Shown one piece after another: positions 46,101 to 57,900 of a DNA stretch of 64,000 nt. A program made the position numbers and the translations under genes. The DNA is from Bimastos eiseni. Lineage: Eukaryota > Annelida > Clitellata > Crassiclitellata > Lumbricidae. The notes under the pieces were generated by a model. That model was not told the DNA's origin. It did no database searches and saw nothing but the letters and a program-made list of their open reading frames with translations. The DNA lies in NCBI GenBank assembly GCA_959347315.1, contig OY365819.1:23144589-23208588 (forward strand), written 5' to 3'. The stretch's first letter is position 1. Every line of letters begins with the position of its first letter.

Positions 46101-48777
46101 AATTTCAGAGATTGGTGTAGCACTCTGAGTGGTCTTATGTAAATTAACGGATGCAAAACGAAACAAAACGAGTCCTGGTAAATAATTTTTCGAATGAATT
46201 TTGAGTCGAATCGAATGTCACCGTCTGATTCATCTTCGAAGACTCATATCGAGTGTTCGCGGATTACTATCATAAGACTATCAGTTAGTATGACATTTGA
46301 TATTATTATGAATTGCAATTGAATATACATATAAGCAGGTTAAGCCGTATGTTACTTATTCACATGTTCATGGTCTACAGAAAATATTAATAATTCAATA
46401 AAAAATTATCATTGATTATTTTATTGGTGTTTCATGTCTTGTATTAGACTCATGTAGCATAATTGCTAATGTTAGAATCCTTTGATAGGCCTATCAAAAG
46501 TAATATAAACACAATATTTAGAATTATATGACATCTGCGTTTAGCTGAGACGAAAGGGCGTCAGCAGTTAGTTACGTTAAGTTGGTTATATAGGTTTATT
46601 GTTGACTCAGGTGCGCTTTGTATCTGTTGCGCCAATTTTGATATCTGCAGAAGCGGTGGAAATTTATGTAGGCTATGACATGGTGAACATCGAGATAGAG
46701 TTTACTTGAAATATGTAATGATATATATAATTATTCGTATACAGTGCGTCGTTAAAAATAGGAAATATTTTTGAAACTCGGACTGTGTCAGCTGATTTCA
46801 ATTTAAGTATCGTAATTTATATAGACGGTAAATCTCTCAACACCAGTTAGGATTAGTTAAAGTCGAGTTTGATAACATGCTAGAAAAGAGTGATGACTCG
46901 TCTATATTTCAACACTCCTAAATTATAGTTTGTTTAAAAAAGTTAGGGTTAAATTAATATTTAGTGTGGCTAAATGTATTAGTACAAATTTATAACTGTG
47001 GTTAAGCTACTCAACTTTCTCGTCTAGTGTTCGTGATTTCGATGTTATCGTTGATTACCCTCTTACATTTGTCGAATACATCTCTGACGAGGTTATCATA
47101 TTTTCATCTAAGGCGCCTCATCCGGGTCATTCGTCGTTCTTTATCCTCCTCCACCTTTTCTACTTTAGTTCACGCTTTTATATGTTCTCGAATTTACTAC
47201 TGTAATTTCCTTCTCATTGGTCTTCCAAAGGTTAGTCTCTCTCCTTTTCAGTCAGTACTGAAGGCAACTGTTAAACTGATAGCTCGATTTCCTCGTTTCT
47301 CTTACATCTCTGTTTGATAAACTTCACTGGCTACCTACCGAATGCAATTTAAAATTCTCATTCTAAACTTCTAATTAAGCTCGTCAGTAAACATTCTCTT
47401 CCTTTATTCCATTAATTTTAGCCTAAGCTTGCCTTCTACATAAATCAATGCAAAGAATGTCCAGCATTTTATCCTTAGGTTATTCACACGCTCATCTATC
47501 CGTTGACCTTTTGTCTTTTTCTCTCTGTCAGGAGGGTCAAGGCAATATAAATTATGTGGCTACTCAAAAGACAACAACGTATGATATCGTCCTCTGTCTC
47601 TGTCGCCATCTTTCTGTCTGTCTGTGTCTGTGTCTCTCTGTGTCTCTCTGTGTGTCTCTGTCTCTCTCTGTCTCTCTGTCTCTCTATCTCTCTGTCTGTC
47701 TGTCTGTCTCTCTCTCTAAGTGTATACAGTGTACATATTAAACTAATTGTATTCATGTACATCTCGTCTCATATCAATTTAATGCACTTCCATGGCTCGT
47801 TTGATGATCGCCTGGAATGAACCATTTACAACCTGATGCTGCTAAATAGTTTTACCATTCAGTGCACAATTCTTTATCAAGAAGTCAATCTCCTTGGTTT
47901 GCTGCTCAATCGATTATATGATAGTCTTGGTGTGTGTCGTTTTCTCCCCAATCACGTGTGCTTCGGGTTTCTTGCCAATGAACACATGCACAGATTCGGA
48001 GATATGAACCGCAGCCATATGATAAGCACAGGGTCGAAAATTAAGCTCTGCGAACAAATGGTGGGTCGAAATGGGTCCGACGCAAGCCGACCCACTAGGA
48101 TCTGGACCCTACCCGACCCGACCCACTGAGTGTACTGTTTCGATCCGTGGGTCGACCCAAACCACGCCGGTCACCGACCAATCGCCGCTAATCCTTTGGT
48201 TGGGAGCTTGTGTGTTAAAAAAATGAGCAAGACCAATTGACACTAACTTTATGCCTCGCTCATCGACCAATTGTATTCCTCAGAACAGGTGTACTATAGC
48301 TCACTACTGAACGGCATTTATGACTAAATAAATATATACCTATGCATTGTTTATATTTATTTATACTATTGCATGTTGGCATGTACATGTTGCATTGAGT
48401 AGGATGGAAGGCACGCCTCATGCTTTGCTGTAAGTGTAGCATAGGTGTATAGGTAAGTTAGAGATATGACGATGACGGTTGGAGATGTCAGCGCCTGCTG
48501 TCTGTTGTCAAATAGTTGCTTCTGGTCTGCCTCGTGAATGACATTTGTATTTTAGTTAACAGAGAGTCTTGCTTTGACTTTGCTGATGTTTCTGCCAGTC
48601 TACCGTATGCTCCGACTGTCCTAATAAATGGTGTTGTATTTCAAACATGTGACGCGTTGTGGTTTCTGTCTAGACCAAGTTACCACAATATTTAGAATAC
48701 CTGCTAGTTTGTAATATAGCGATGCACCATTATGTTTCATAATTATTAATTATTTCCATATAATAAGTCATTTTGCA

Positions 48778-48826
<49 letters not shown>

Positions 48827-48837
48827 GCTGTCGCCGC

Positions 48838-48871
<34 letters not shown>

Positions 48872-48932
48872 GTCATCGTCACCGTCACCGTCACCGTCAT
48901 CGTCATCGTCATCGTCATCGTCGTCGTCGTCG

Positions 48933-48964
<32 letters not shown>

Positions 48965-51900
48965 GTCATCGTCATCGTCATCGTCATTATTATCATTGCA
49001 TTAATAATATTTGAATTGTAATAATTCAATTGTATAAATGTTTACACGAGTTATATATCGAAGTGGTCAGTCCATAATTCACAATAATTGTTAATTTTGT
49101 TCACTGATTGAATAACAAAAGCGCTAATCTTACATGTCTCGCAGAGATCTCCCGTATATCTGTCAGGACATATACAACTGATGCTGGTCGGTTCGGTTAC
49201 ACATGTTGCACCGTTAAAACAAGGTACACTGGAACAAGGATCCACATCTATAACGATTCATTAAAAGTCTTCTTATTATTTCGAATAATAGATTATCAGA
49301 ATACTATCAGCAAAATAGGAACATAAATATCGGAAGTGATTCTACATCGAATGTTACAATGAATGTAATTACATCATCATAAAATAAACACATAATTTTA
49401 ATACACTTAATTATGTATATCTTGCGCGTATATGCTTCACTAACGTAATAATATTCTAAGCAAATGTCATTGGTAATTATACTTATGTTTTATACACAGT
49501 CTCATTATATGAACCGTATAATATATTAGTATTTATTTATTTATTCTGAAATTTGATATCGTCCTTCTTCCAACATCTTTTGCTCAGAAGTGCATACACA
49601 CGCCTCGACGGCGCAACTGCAGTTGTACTGCAGAGCAATTGTGCGCGAAGGACTTGCTCAAGGTCCCTACACAGTGACGCCCTGGTCGAGGGTGGAACCC
49701 ACTCACTCAGCGCACACGGAGTGTTACGGGCCGACCGCTTTAACCAATCAGCCACCGTGCCACACATAGCAACATTAATAATGCTAGCATAGCAGTGTTG
49801 GTGATCTTAAAAGGTATTAGTTACACTATCACAATGCTTCGCAGTTGAGTGCATTTTCAATGCGCATAACTGTAATCTTACATGTCTCGCAGAGATCTCC
49901 CGTGTATCTATCAGGACATATACAACTGATGCTGGTCGGTTCTGTTATACATGTTGCACCATTAAGACAAGGTACACTGGAACAAGGATCCACATCTACA
50001 ACGATTCATTAAGTCTTCGCAAAATAACAGATCAGAAGAATGCCGACATTAAGGTAATTATACTCTTGTTGGTATCGTATCGTATCTGGTTATTTATATA
50101 GCGCTTCTTACAGTAATAGCCATTCAGAAGCGCTCTCAGCGTGACAGTCCCGAGGAAATAAGAAAGTCTTCAGGCAACGAAGGGATGAGGGTGGGAGCTC
50201 GATTAAAAGCTTGCTACGGATAATGGGGGGGGGGGAGGTCTATCCACATAGAAAGGCCCACAATGGCAAAAGGCCCGGTGTTGAGTTATTGCAGTTCTTG
50301 CCCGTGCAACAAGAAGATCAAGTCGATCCGCAGACCGGAGAGGGTGGGAGGAGACAGCAGACAGAGGCTTTCGCATTAAGTCGCAGAGATATTTAGGGGC
50401 TTTACCCTGTTGAGTTCTAAGGACAAAGAGGAGTACCTTGTTTGGATGCGAGAGAGAATTGGAGGCCAGTGTAGTAAGTCGGTAATGTAGGTAGAAATGT
50501 GGGAGTAGTGAAGGAGACGAGCAATGAGTCTGGCTGCAGAGTTCATAACAGACTACAGGGAAGATAAGCGTGCCTTGTGAAGGCCAGCAACAAGTGAATT
50601 GCAGTAGTCAACGCGACAACAGAGGAAGGCATGGACTATTGTTGTGAATACAAGAGAGGATACAGATTTTCTGATGGCTCTCCGGTGCCTCAAGTGGTAG
50701 TAGCATGAGCGCGTCAACTGCAAGAGGTGCTCTGAGAAGGACAGGGTGCTATCAAGCGTGACACCTAGGTCACGGGCACTTGATGCAAATGTGACATTAT
50801 GATACATTGACGTGAGAAGTGGGAGATTGAGCTTAAGGAGCAGCTGTTTTGTGCCAAACCAGATCAGTTGGGTCTAAGAGGAGTTTAGGTTAAGTCGGTT
50901 GGCCGACACCCATGAATGGACATCATGTGACAGTGAATAGATTGATCCAACCAGAGAGAGCTGTTCAGCGGGAGGACCATGTACAAAGGTTTGGACATCG
51001 TCATCATAGAGATGGCCAGTGGTTAGGTGCTTTGAGAATAAGGATGGAATGTCAGCTGTATAGAGTAGATAGAGGTATGGGGCCAAGGACTGAGCCCTGT
51101 GGGACCCCAAACTCGACTCCAGTCCAGGCCGTTCTGGAATCCCCAAGGACAAACATCGGGAAACGATCTGAAAGATATTGGTGCTAATATTACATTTAAT
51201 ATCATGAAATTACATGAAATTATGACCAACACATGTCATGAATTTAGCACGCATATAATTTTTATAATATTCCATACATAAGTTATTCAATAGATATTTT
51301 ATCAATACTATAGTCCAACATATAAATTTGTAATCCAAGTAGGTGTATATGTGTAACCAGGTTTAATTGTAACCTCACTGTTCAGATATTGTTGAAATGG
51401 ATAGATCGCATAACTTGTAGAACCCACAACAGAGGTTCTTGATTGATTTTGTATTATCCACTTTGTCAGGGACTATATTATAATAGGCTATAAGTATACA
51501 TGGTGACCAGTGGCGTCGCCAGAACTGCGAGGTTGGGAGGGTGCAAAACATTCCTAACGACTATAGGTGGTCTAGGGAGTGTGGTAAGGTGCCCAGAGTG
51601 GGGAGCCTGTGAAAATTCGAGCACTTGATACCAAAATTGAGTGCATTTTGAGCTCTAGTTTATCTCATATTATTAAACCATTATTTTGAAATAAAAGTAT
51701 CTAAATCACCTCGGTGTGTGAAAAATTTGCCTAAATTAAATGCAAGGAAACTGAGAATGTAGACGTTAAAAGGCGTTTAGACGTTTAGGCATTCGCAGAC
51801 GAAGCATTAGAAATTGTGTCTTTCTAGACTTCAACTGCGAGCCATAGTCAGATTTTTAAAAGCGAGATGAAGTTATGTATTAAAATACAACTGGCCGTGC

Positions 51901-54900
51901 AACCCAGCTTCATATGGAAATGCATTTCTGCGTACGGCTGTTTGCAAATAGGTAGTGTCAACAATGGCGCCCGCCAGAGCTTGGGATGTTGGGGCAAAAG
52001 TCCCTAATAATTAGGGGGCACGGGGAGCATTATAAGCTTGTCTACCGGGGTGTGGGGCTGAGCCCCACAATCCTGTAAAATTTAGGCATTTGATGCTAAG
52101 TGAAGCACATTTTGGGCTTTTGCTTACCTCAAATTTTAAACTATATTACCTAAATTATCTCGATTTGTGACAAAGTTTGACTATATTAGCCTATATGCAG
52201 AAGACCTTAATTGTGAAATGTCAAATTATAAATCACGTAGGGTACCCCCTCCATATGAAACCTCATCGGATTTGCCCGAATCCCAAGATCCAGCCTAAGC
52301 CGGGATGGGGGGGGACAGCTGCCCTCTTGCTTCCCCGTTGCGACGCTAATGATGGCTACCCGTCCTTAGCGCACTGGGCAAAAGCGTGCAGATAAAAAGC
52401 GCGCAGATAAAAAGCGCGCAGATAAAAAGCGCGCAGATAAAAAGCGCGCAGATAAAAAGCGCGCAGATAAAAAGCGCGCAGATAAAAAGCGTGCAGATAA
52501 AAAGCGTGCAGATAAAAAGCGCGCAGATAAAAAGCGTGCAGATAAAAAGCGTGCAGATAAAAAGCGTGCAGATAAAAAGCGTGCAGATAAAAAGCGCGCA
52601 TAAAGGTGTCAAATGAAACCAGTTTCTTTGTGTCTTTTTATAGTTTAATTGTAGAAGCACACAAACATAACAGTCGGAATCAGTCAACGCTTAAGAACTT
52701 GTCTTTAAAGTTTTAATCACTAAAACGTTAATCTTACACGTTTCGCAAAGATCTCCCGTGTATCTGTCAGGACATATACAATTGATGCTGGTCGGTTCGG
52801 TTACACATGTTGCACCGTTAAAACAAGGTACACTGGAACAAGGATCCACATCTATAACGATTCATTAAAAGTCTTCTTATTATTTCGAATAATAGATTAT
52901 CAGAATACTATCAGCAAAATAGGAACATAAATATCGGAAGTGATTCTACATCGAATGTTACAATGAATGTAATTACATCATCATAAAATAAACACATAAT
53001 TTTAATACACTTAATTATGTATATCTTGCGCGTATATGCTTCACTAACGTAATAATATTCTAAGCAAATGTCATTGGTAATTATACTTATGTTTTATACA
53101 CAGTCTCATTATATGAACCGTATAATATATTAGTATTTATTTATTTATTCTGAAATTTGATATCGTCCTTCTTCCAACATCTTTTGCTCAGAAGTGCATA
53201 CACACGCCTCGACGGCGCAACTGCAGTTGTACTGCAGAGCAATTGTGCGCGAAGGACTTGCTCAAGGTCCCTACACAGTGACGCCCTGGTCGAGGGTGGA
53301 ACCCACTCACTCAGCGCACACGGAGTGTTACGGGCCGACCGCTTTAACCAATCAGCCACCGTGCCACACATAGCAACATTAATAATGCTAGCATAGCAGT
53401 GTTGGTGATCTTAAAAGGTATTAGTTACACTATCACAATGCTTCGCAGTTGAGTGCATTTTCAATGCGCATAACTGTAATCTTACATGTCTCGCAGAGAT
53501 CTCCCGTGTATCTATCAGGACATATACAACTGATGCTGGTCGGTTCTGTTATACATGTTGCACCATTAAGACAAGGTACACTGGAACAAGGATCCACATC
53601 TACAACGATTCATTAAGTCTTCGCAAAATAACAGATCAGAAGAATGCCGACATTAAGGTAATTATACTCTTGTTGGTATCGTATCGTATCTGGTTATTTA
53701 TATAGCGCTTCTTACAGTAATAGCCATTCAGAAGCGCTCTCAGCGTGACAGTCCCGAGGAAATAAGAAAGTCTTCAGGCAACGAAGGGATGAGGGTGGGA
53801 GCTCGATTAAAAGCTTGCTACGGATAATGGGGGGGGGGGAGGTCTATCCACATAGAAAGGCCCACAATGGCAAAAGGCCCGGTGTTGAGTTATTGCAGTT
53901 CTTGCCCGTGCAACAAGAAGATCAAGTCGATCCGCAGACCGGAGAGGGTGGGAGGAGACAGCAGACAGAGGCTTTCGCATTAAGTCGCAGAGATATTTAG
54001 GGGCTTTACCCTGTTGAGTTCTAAGGACAAAGAGGAGTACCTTGTTTGGATGCGAGAGAGAATTGGAGGCCAGTGTAGTAAGTCGGTAATGTAGGTAGAA
54101 ATGTGGGAGTAGTGAAGGAGACGAGCAATGAGTCTGGCTGCAGAGTTCATAACAGACTACAGGGAAGATAAGCGTGCCTTGTGAAGGCCAGCAACAAGTG
54201 AATTGCAGTAGTCAACGCGACAACAGAGGAAGGCATGGACTATTGTTGTGAATACAAGAGAGGATACAGATTTTCTGATGGCTCTCCGGTGCCTCAAGTG
54301 GTAGTAGCATGAGCGCGTCAACTGCAAGAGGTGCTCTGAGAAGGACAGGGTGCTATCAAGCGTGACACCTAGGTCACGGGCACTTGATGCAAATGTGACA
54401 TTATGATACATTGACGTGAGAAGTGGGAGATTGAGCTTAAGGAGCAGCTGTTTTGTGCCAAACCAGATCAGTTGGGTCTAAGAGGAGTTTAGGTTAAGTC
54501 GGTTGGCCGACACCCATGAATGGACATCATGTGACAGTGAATAGATTGATCCAACCAGAGAGAGCTGTTCAGCGGGAGGACCATGTACAAAGGTTTGGAC
54601 ATCGTCATCATAGAGATGGCCAGTGGTTAGGTGCTTTGAGAATAAGGATGGAATGTCAGCTGTATAGAGTAGATAGAGGTATGGGGCCAAGGACTGAGCC
54701 CTGTGGGACCCCAAACTCGACTCCAGTCCAGGCCGTTCTGGAATCCCCAAGGACAAACATCGGGAAACGATCTGAAAGATATTGGTGCTAATATTACATT
54801 TAATATCATGAAATTACATGAAATTATGACCAACACATGTCATGAATTTAGCACGCATATAATTTTTATAATATTCCATACATAAGTTATTCAATAGATA

Positions 54901-57900
54901 TTTTATCAATACTATAGTCCAACATATAAATTTGTAATCCAAGTAGGTGTATATGTGTAACCAGGTTTAATTGTAACCTCACTGTTCAGATATTGTTGAA
55001 ATGGATAGATCGCATAACTTGTAGAACCCACAACAGAGGTTCTTGATTGATTTTGTATTATCCACTTTGTCAGGGACTATATTATAATAGGCTATAAGTA
55101 TACATGGTGACCAGTGGCGTCGCCAGAACTGCGAGGTTGGGAGGGTGCAAAACATTCCTAACGACTATAGGTGGTCTAGGGAGTGTGGTAAGGTGCCCAG
55201 AGTGGGGAGCCTGTGAAAATTCGAGCACTTGATACCAAAATTGAGTGCATTTTGAGCTCTAGTTTATCTCATATTATTAAACCATTATTTTGAAATAAAA
55301 GTATCTAAATCACCTCGGTGTGTGAAAAATTTGCCTAAATTAAATGCAAGGAAACTGAGAATGTAGACGTTAAAAGGCGTTTAGACGTTTAGGCATTCGC
55401 AGACGAAGCATTAGAAATTGTGTCTTTCTAGACTTCAACTGCGAGCCATAGTCAGATTTTTAAAAGCGAGATGAAGTTATGTATTAAAATACAACTGGCC
55501 GTGCAACCCAGCTTCATATGGAAATGCATTTCTGCGTACGGCTGTTTGCAAATAGGTAGTGTCAACAATGGCGCCCGCCAGAGCTTGGGATGTTGGGGCA
55601 AAAGTCCCTAATAATTAGGGGGCACGGGGAGCATTATAAGCTTGTCTACCGGGGTGTGGGGCTGAGCCCCACAATCCTGTAAAATTTAGGCATTTGATGC
55701 TAAGTGAAGCACATTTTGGGCTTTTGCTTACCTCAAATTTTAAACTATATTACCTAAATTATCTCGATTTGTGACAAAGTTTGACTATATTAGCCTATAT
55801 GCAGAAGACCTTAATTGTGAAATGTCAAATTATAAATCACGTAGGGTACCCCCTCCATATGAAACCTCATCGGATTTGCCCGAATCCCAAGATCCAGCCT
55901 AAGCCGGGATGGGGGGGGACAGCTGCCCTCTTGCTTCCCCGTTGCGACGCTAATGATGGCTACCCGTCCTTAGCGCACTGGGCAAAAGCGTGCAGATAAA
56001 AAGCGCGCAGATAAAAAGCGCGCAGATAAAAAGCGCGCAGATAAAAAGCGCGCAGATAAAAAGCGCGCAGATAAAAAGCGTGCAGATAAAAAGCGTGCAG
56101 ATAAAAAGCGCGCAGATAAAAAGCGTGCAGATAAAAAGCGTGCAGATAAAAAGCGTGCAGATAAAAAGCGTGCAGATAAAAAGCGCGCATAAAGGTGTCA
56201 AATGAAACCAGTTTCTTTGTGTCTTTTTATAGTTTAATTGTAGAAGCACACAAACATAACAGTCGGAATCAGTCAACGCTTAAGAACTTGTCTTTAAAGT
56301 TTTAATCACTAAAACGTTAATCTTACACGTTTCGCAAAGATCTCCCGTGTATCTGTCAGGACATATACAATTGATGCTGGTCGGTTCGGTTACACATGTT
56401 GCACCGTTAAAACAAGGTACACTGGAACAAGGATCCACATCTATAACGATTCATTAAAAGTCTTCTTATTATTTCGAATAATAGATTATCAGAATACTAT
56501 CAGCAAAATAGGAACATAAATATCGGAAGTGATTCTACATCGAATGTTACAATGAATGTAATTACATCATCATAAAATAAACACATAATTTTAATACACT
56601 TAATTATGTATATCTTGCGCGTATATGCTTCACTAACGTAATAATATTCTAAGCAAATGTCATTGGTAATTATACTTATGTTTTATACACAGTCTCATTA
56701 TATGAACCGTATAATATATTAGTATTTATTTATTTATTCTGAAATTTGATATCGTCCTTCTTCCAACATCTTTTGCTCAGAAGTGCATACACACGCCTCG
56801 ACGGCGCAACTGCAGTTGTACTGCAGAGCAATTGTGCGCGAAGGACTTGCTCAAGGTCCCTACACAGTGACGCCCTGGTCGAGGGTGGAACCCACTCACT
56901 CAGCGCACACGGAGTGTTACGGGCCGACCGCTTTAACCAATCAGCCACCGTGCCACACATAGCAACATTAATAATGCTAGCATAGCAGTGTTGGTGATCT
57001 TAAAAGGTATTAGTTACACTATCACAATGCTTCGCAGTTGAGTGCATTTTCAATGCGCATAACTGTAATCTTACATGTCTCGCAGAGATCTCCCGTGTAT
57101 CTATCAGGACATATACAACTGATGCTGGTCGGTTCTGTTATACATGTTGCACCATTAAGACAAGGTACACTGGAACAAGGATCCACATCTACAACGATTC
57201 ATTAAGTCTTCGTATTAGTAAAAAAGCATGTTTGAAGAATACCAACATCAAAGTAATTAAGAGTTGTCGATCGATCCAATTTTCATGTCCCGGCCCGACA
57301 CGCCCCATTTAAGTTCGACCCATTCAAATTGGATCCGACCCGACTCGACCTGGCCCTAAGTTTTCGCTCAAATTTCTTCGCCATATCGAAGTTAGCTGAG
57401 GCTAACTGATCAACGCCAGGGTACGATGGTGACCACGGTTCACATTCCGACGACGACTTATTTAAGAGATTTTAATCTCGGACCATGAAGGGCTTAGCGT
57501 CCTTTCAAATGGGCTATCGGTGGTGATGGATCTGCCCACAATGCACAATTTGGTAGGTCGAGGCTCTCAGGTAGTTAATTATTCCTAGAATAAACTGGCT
57601 CCTATACCCAATGCAATAGGGGAGTTAATACTTCCTAGGACAAATTAACTTCTTGGGAGTTAATTCTTCGTAGGATAAATTGATTCCCATACCCAATGCA
57701 ATATGGGAGTTAATTATTCTTCCTAAGACAAATTGACTCCCGGGAGTTAATTCTTTCTACGATAAACTGACTCCCATACCTAATACCCCATACCTCTTCC
57801 TACGACAAATTGACTCCCGGGGATTAATTCTTTCTACGATAAACTGACTCCCATACCTAATACAATATGGGAGTTAATTCTTTATAGGACAAATTGACAT

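Larger units (their letters stand above)
49178..52781. repeat. 3.6-kb tandem duplication, unit 1
   Basis: Homologous positions in unit 2 are 3604 bases further on. By eye the sequence is identical apart from the 15-bp minisatellite length. It carries EGF exons, a SINE, a LINE fragment and a hAT-like element. Confidence 0.92.
52782..56370. repeat. 3.6-kb tandem duplication, unit 2
   Basis: Unit 2 lies 3604 bases after unit 1 and 3589 before the partial third copy. Confidence 0.92.
56371..57212. repeat. 3.6-kb tandem duplication, partial unit 3
   Basis: Identity with units 1 and 2 ends just after the type-b EGF exon, at TTAAGTCTTCG. Beyond it the sequence becomes a diverged homologue of the flank in unit 1. 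Confidence 0.9.

Noticed and set aside
52383..52606. Possible CRISPR-like direct repeats
   Set aside because: Uniform 15-bp tandem units without unique spacers in a eukaryotic intron; a minisatellite.
52346..56276. Frames encoding repeated FICTL/FICAL or QIKSA motifs
   Set aside because: The 15-bp minisatellite in each unit; the same sequence is open in both strands.
49537..56985. Repeated short frames such as the one starting MCGTVADWLKRSAR
   Set aside because: They are the tRNA-derived SINE read as protein.
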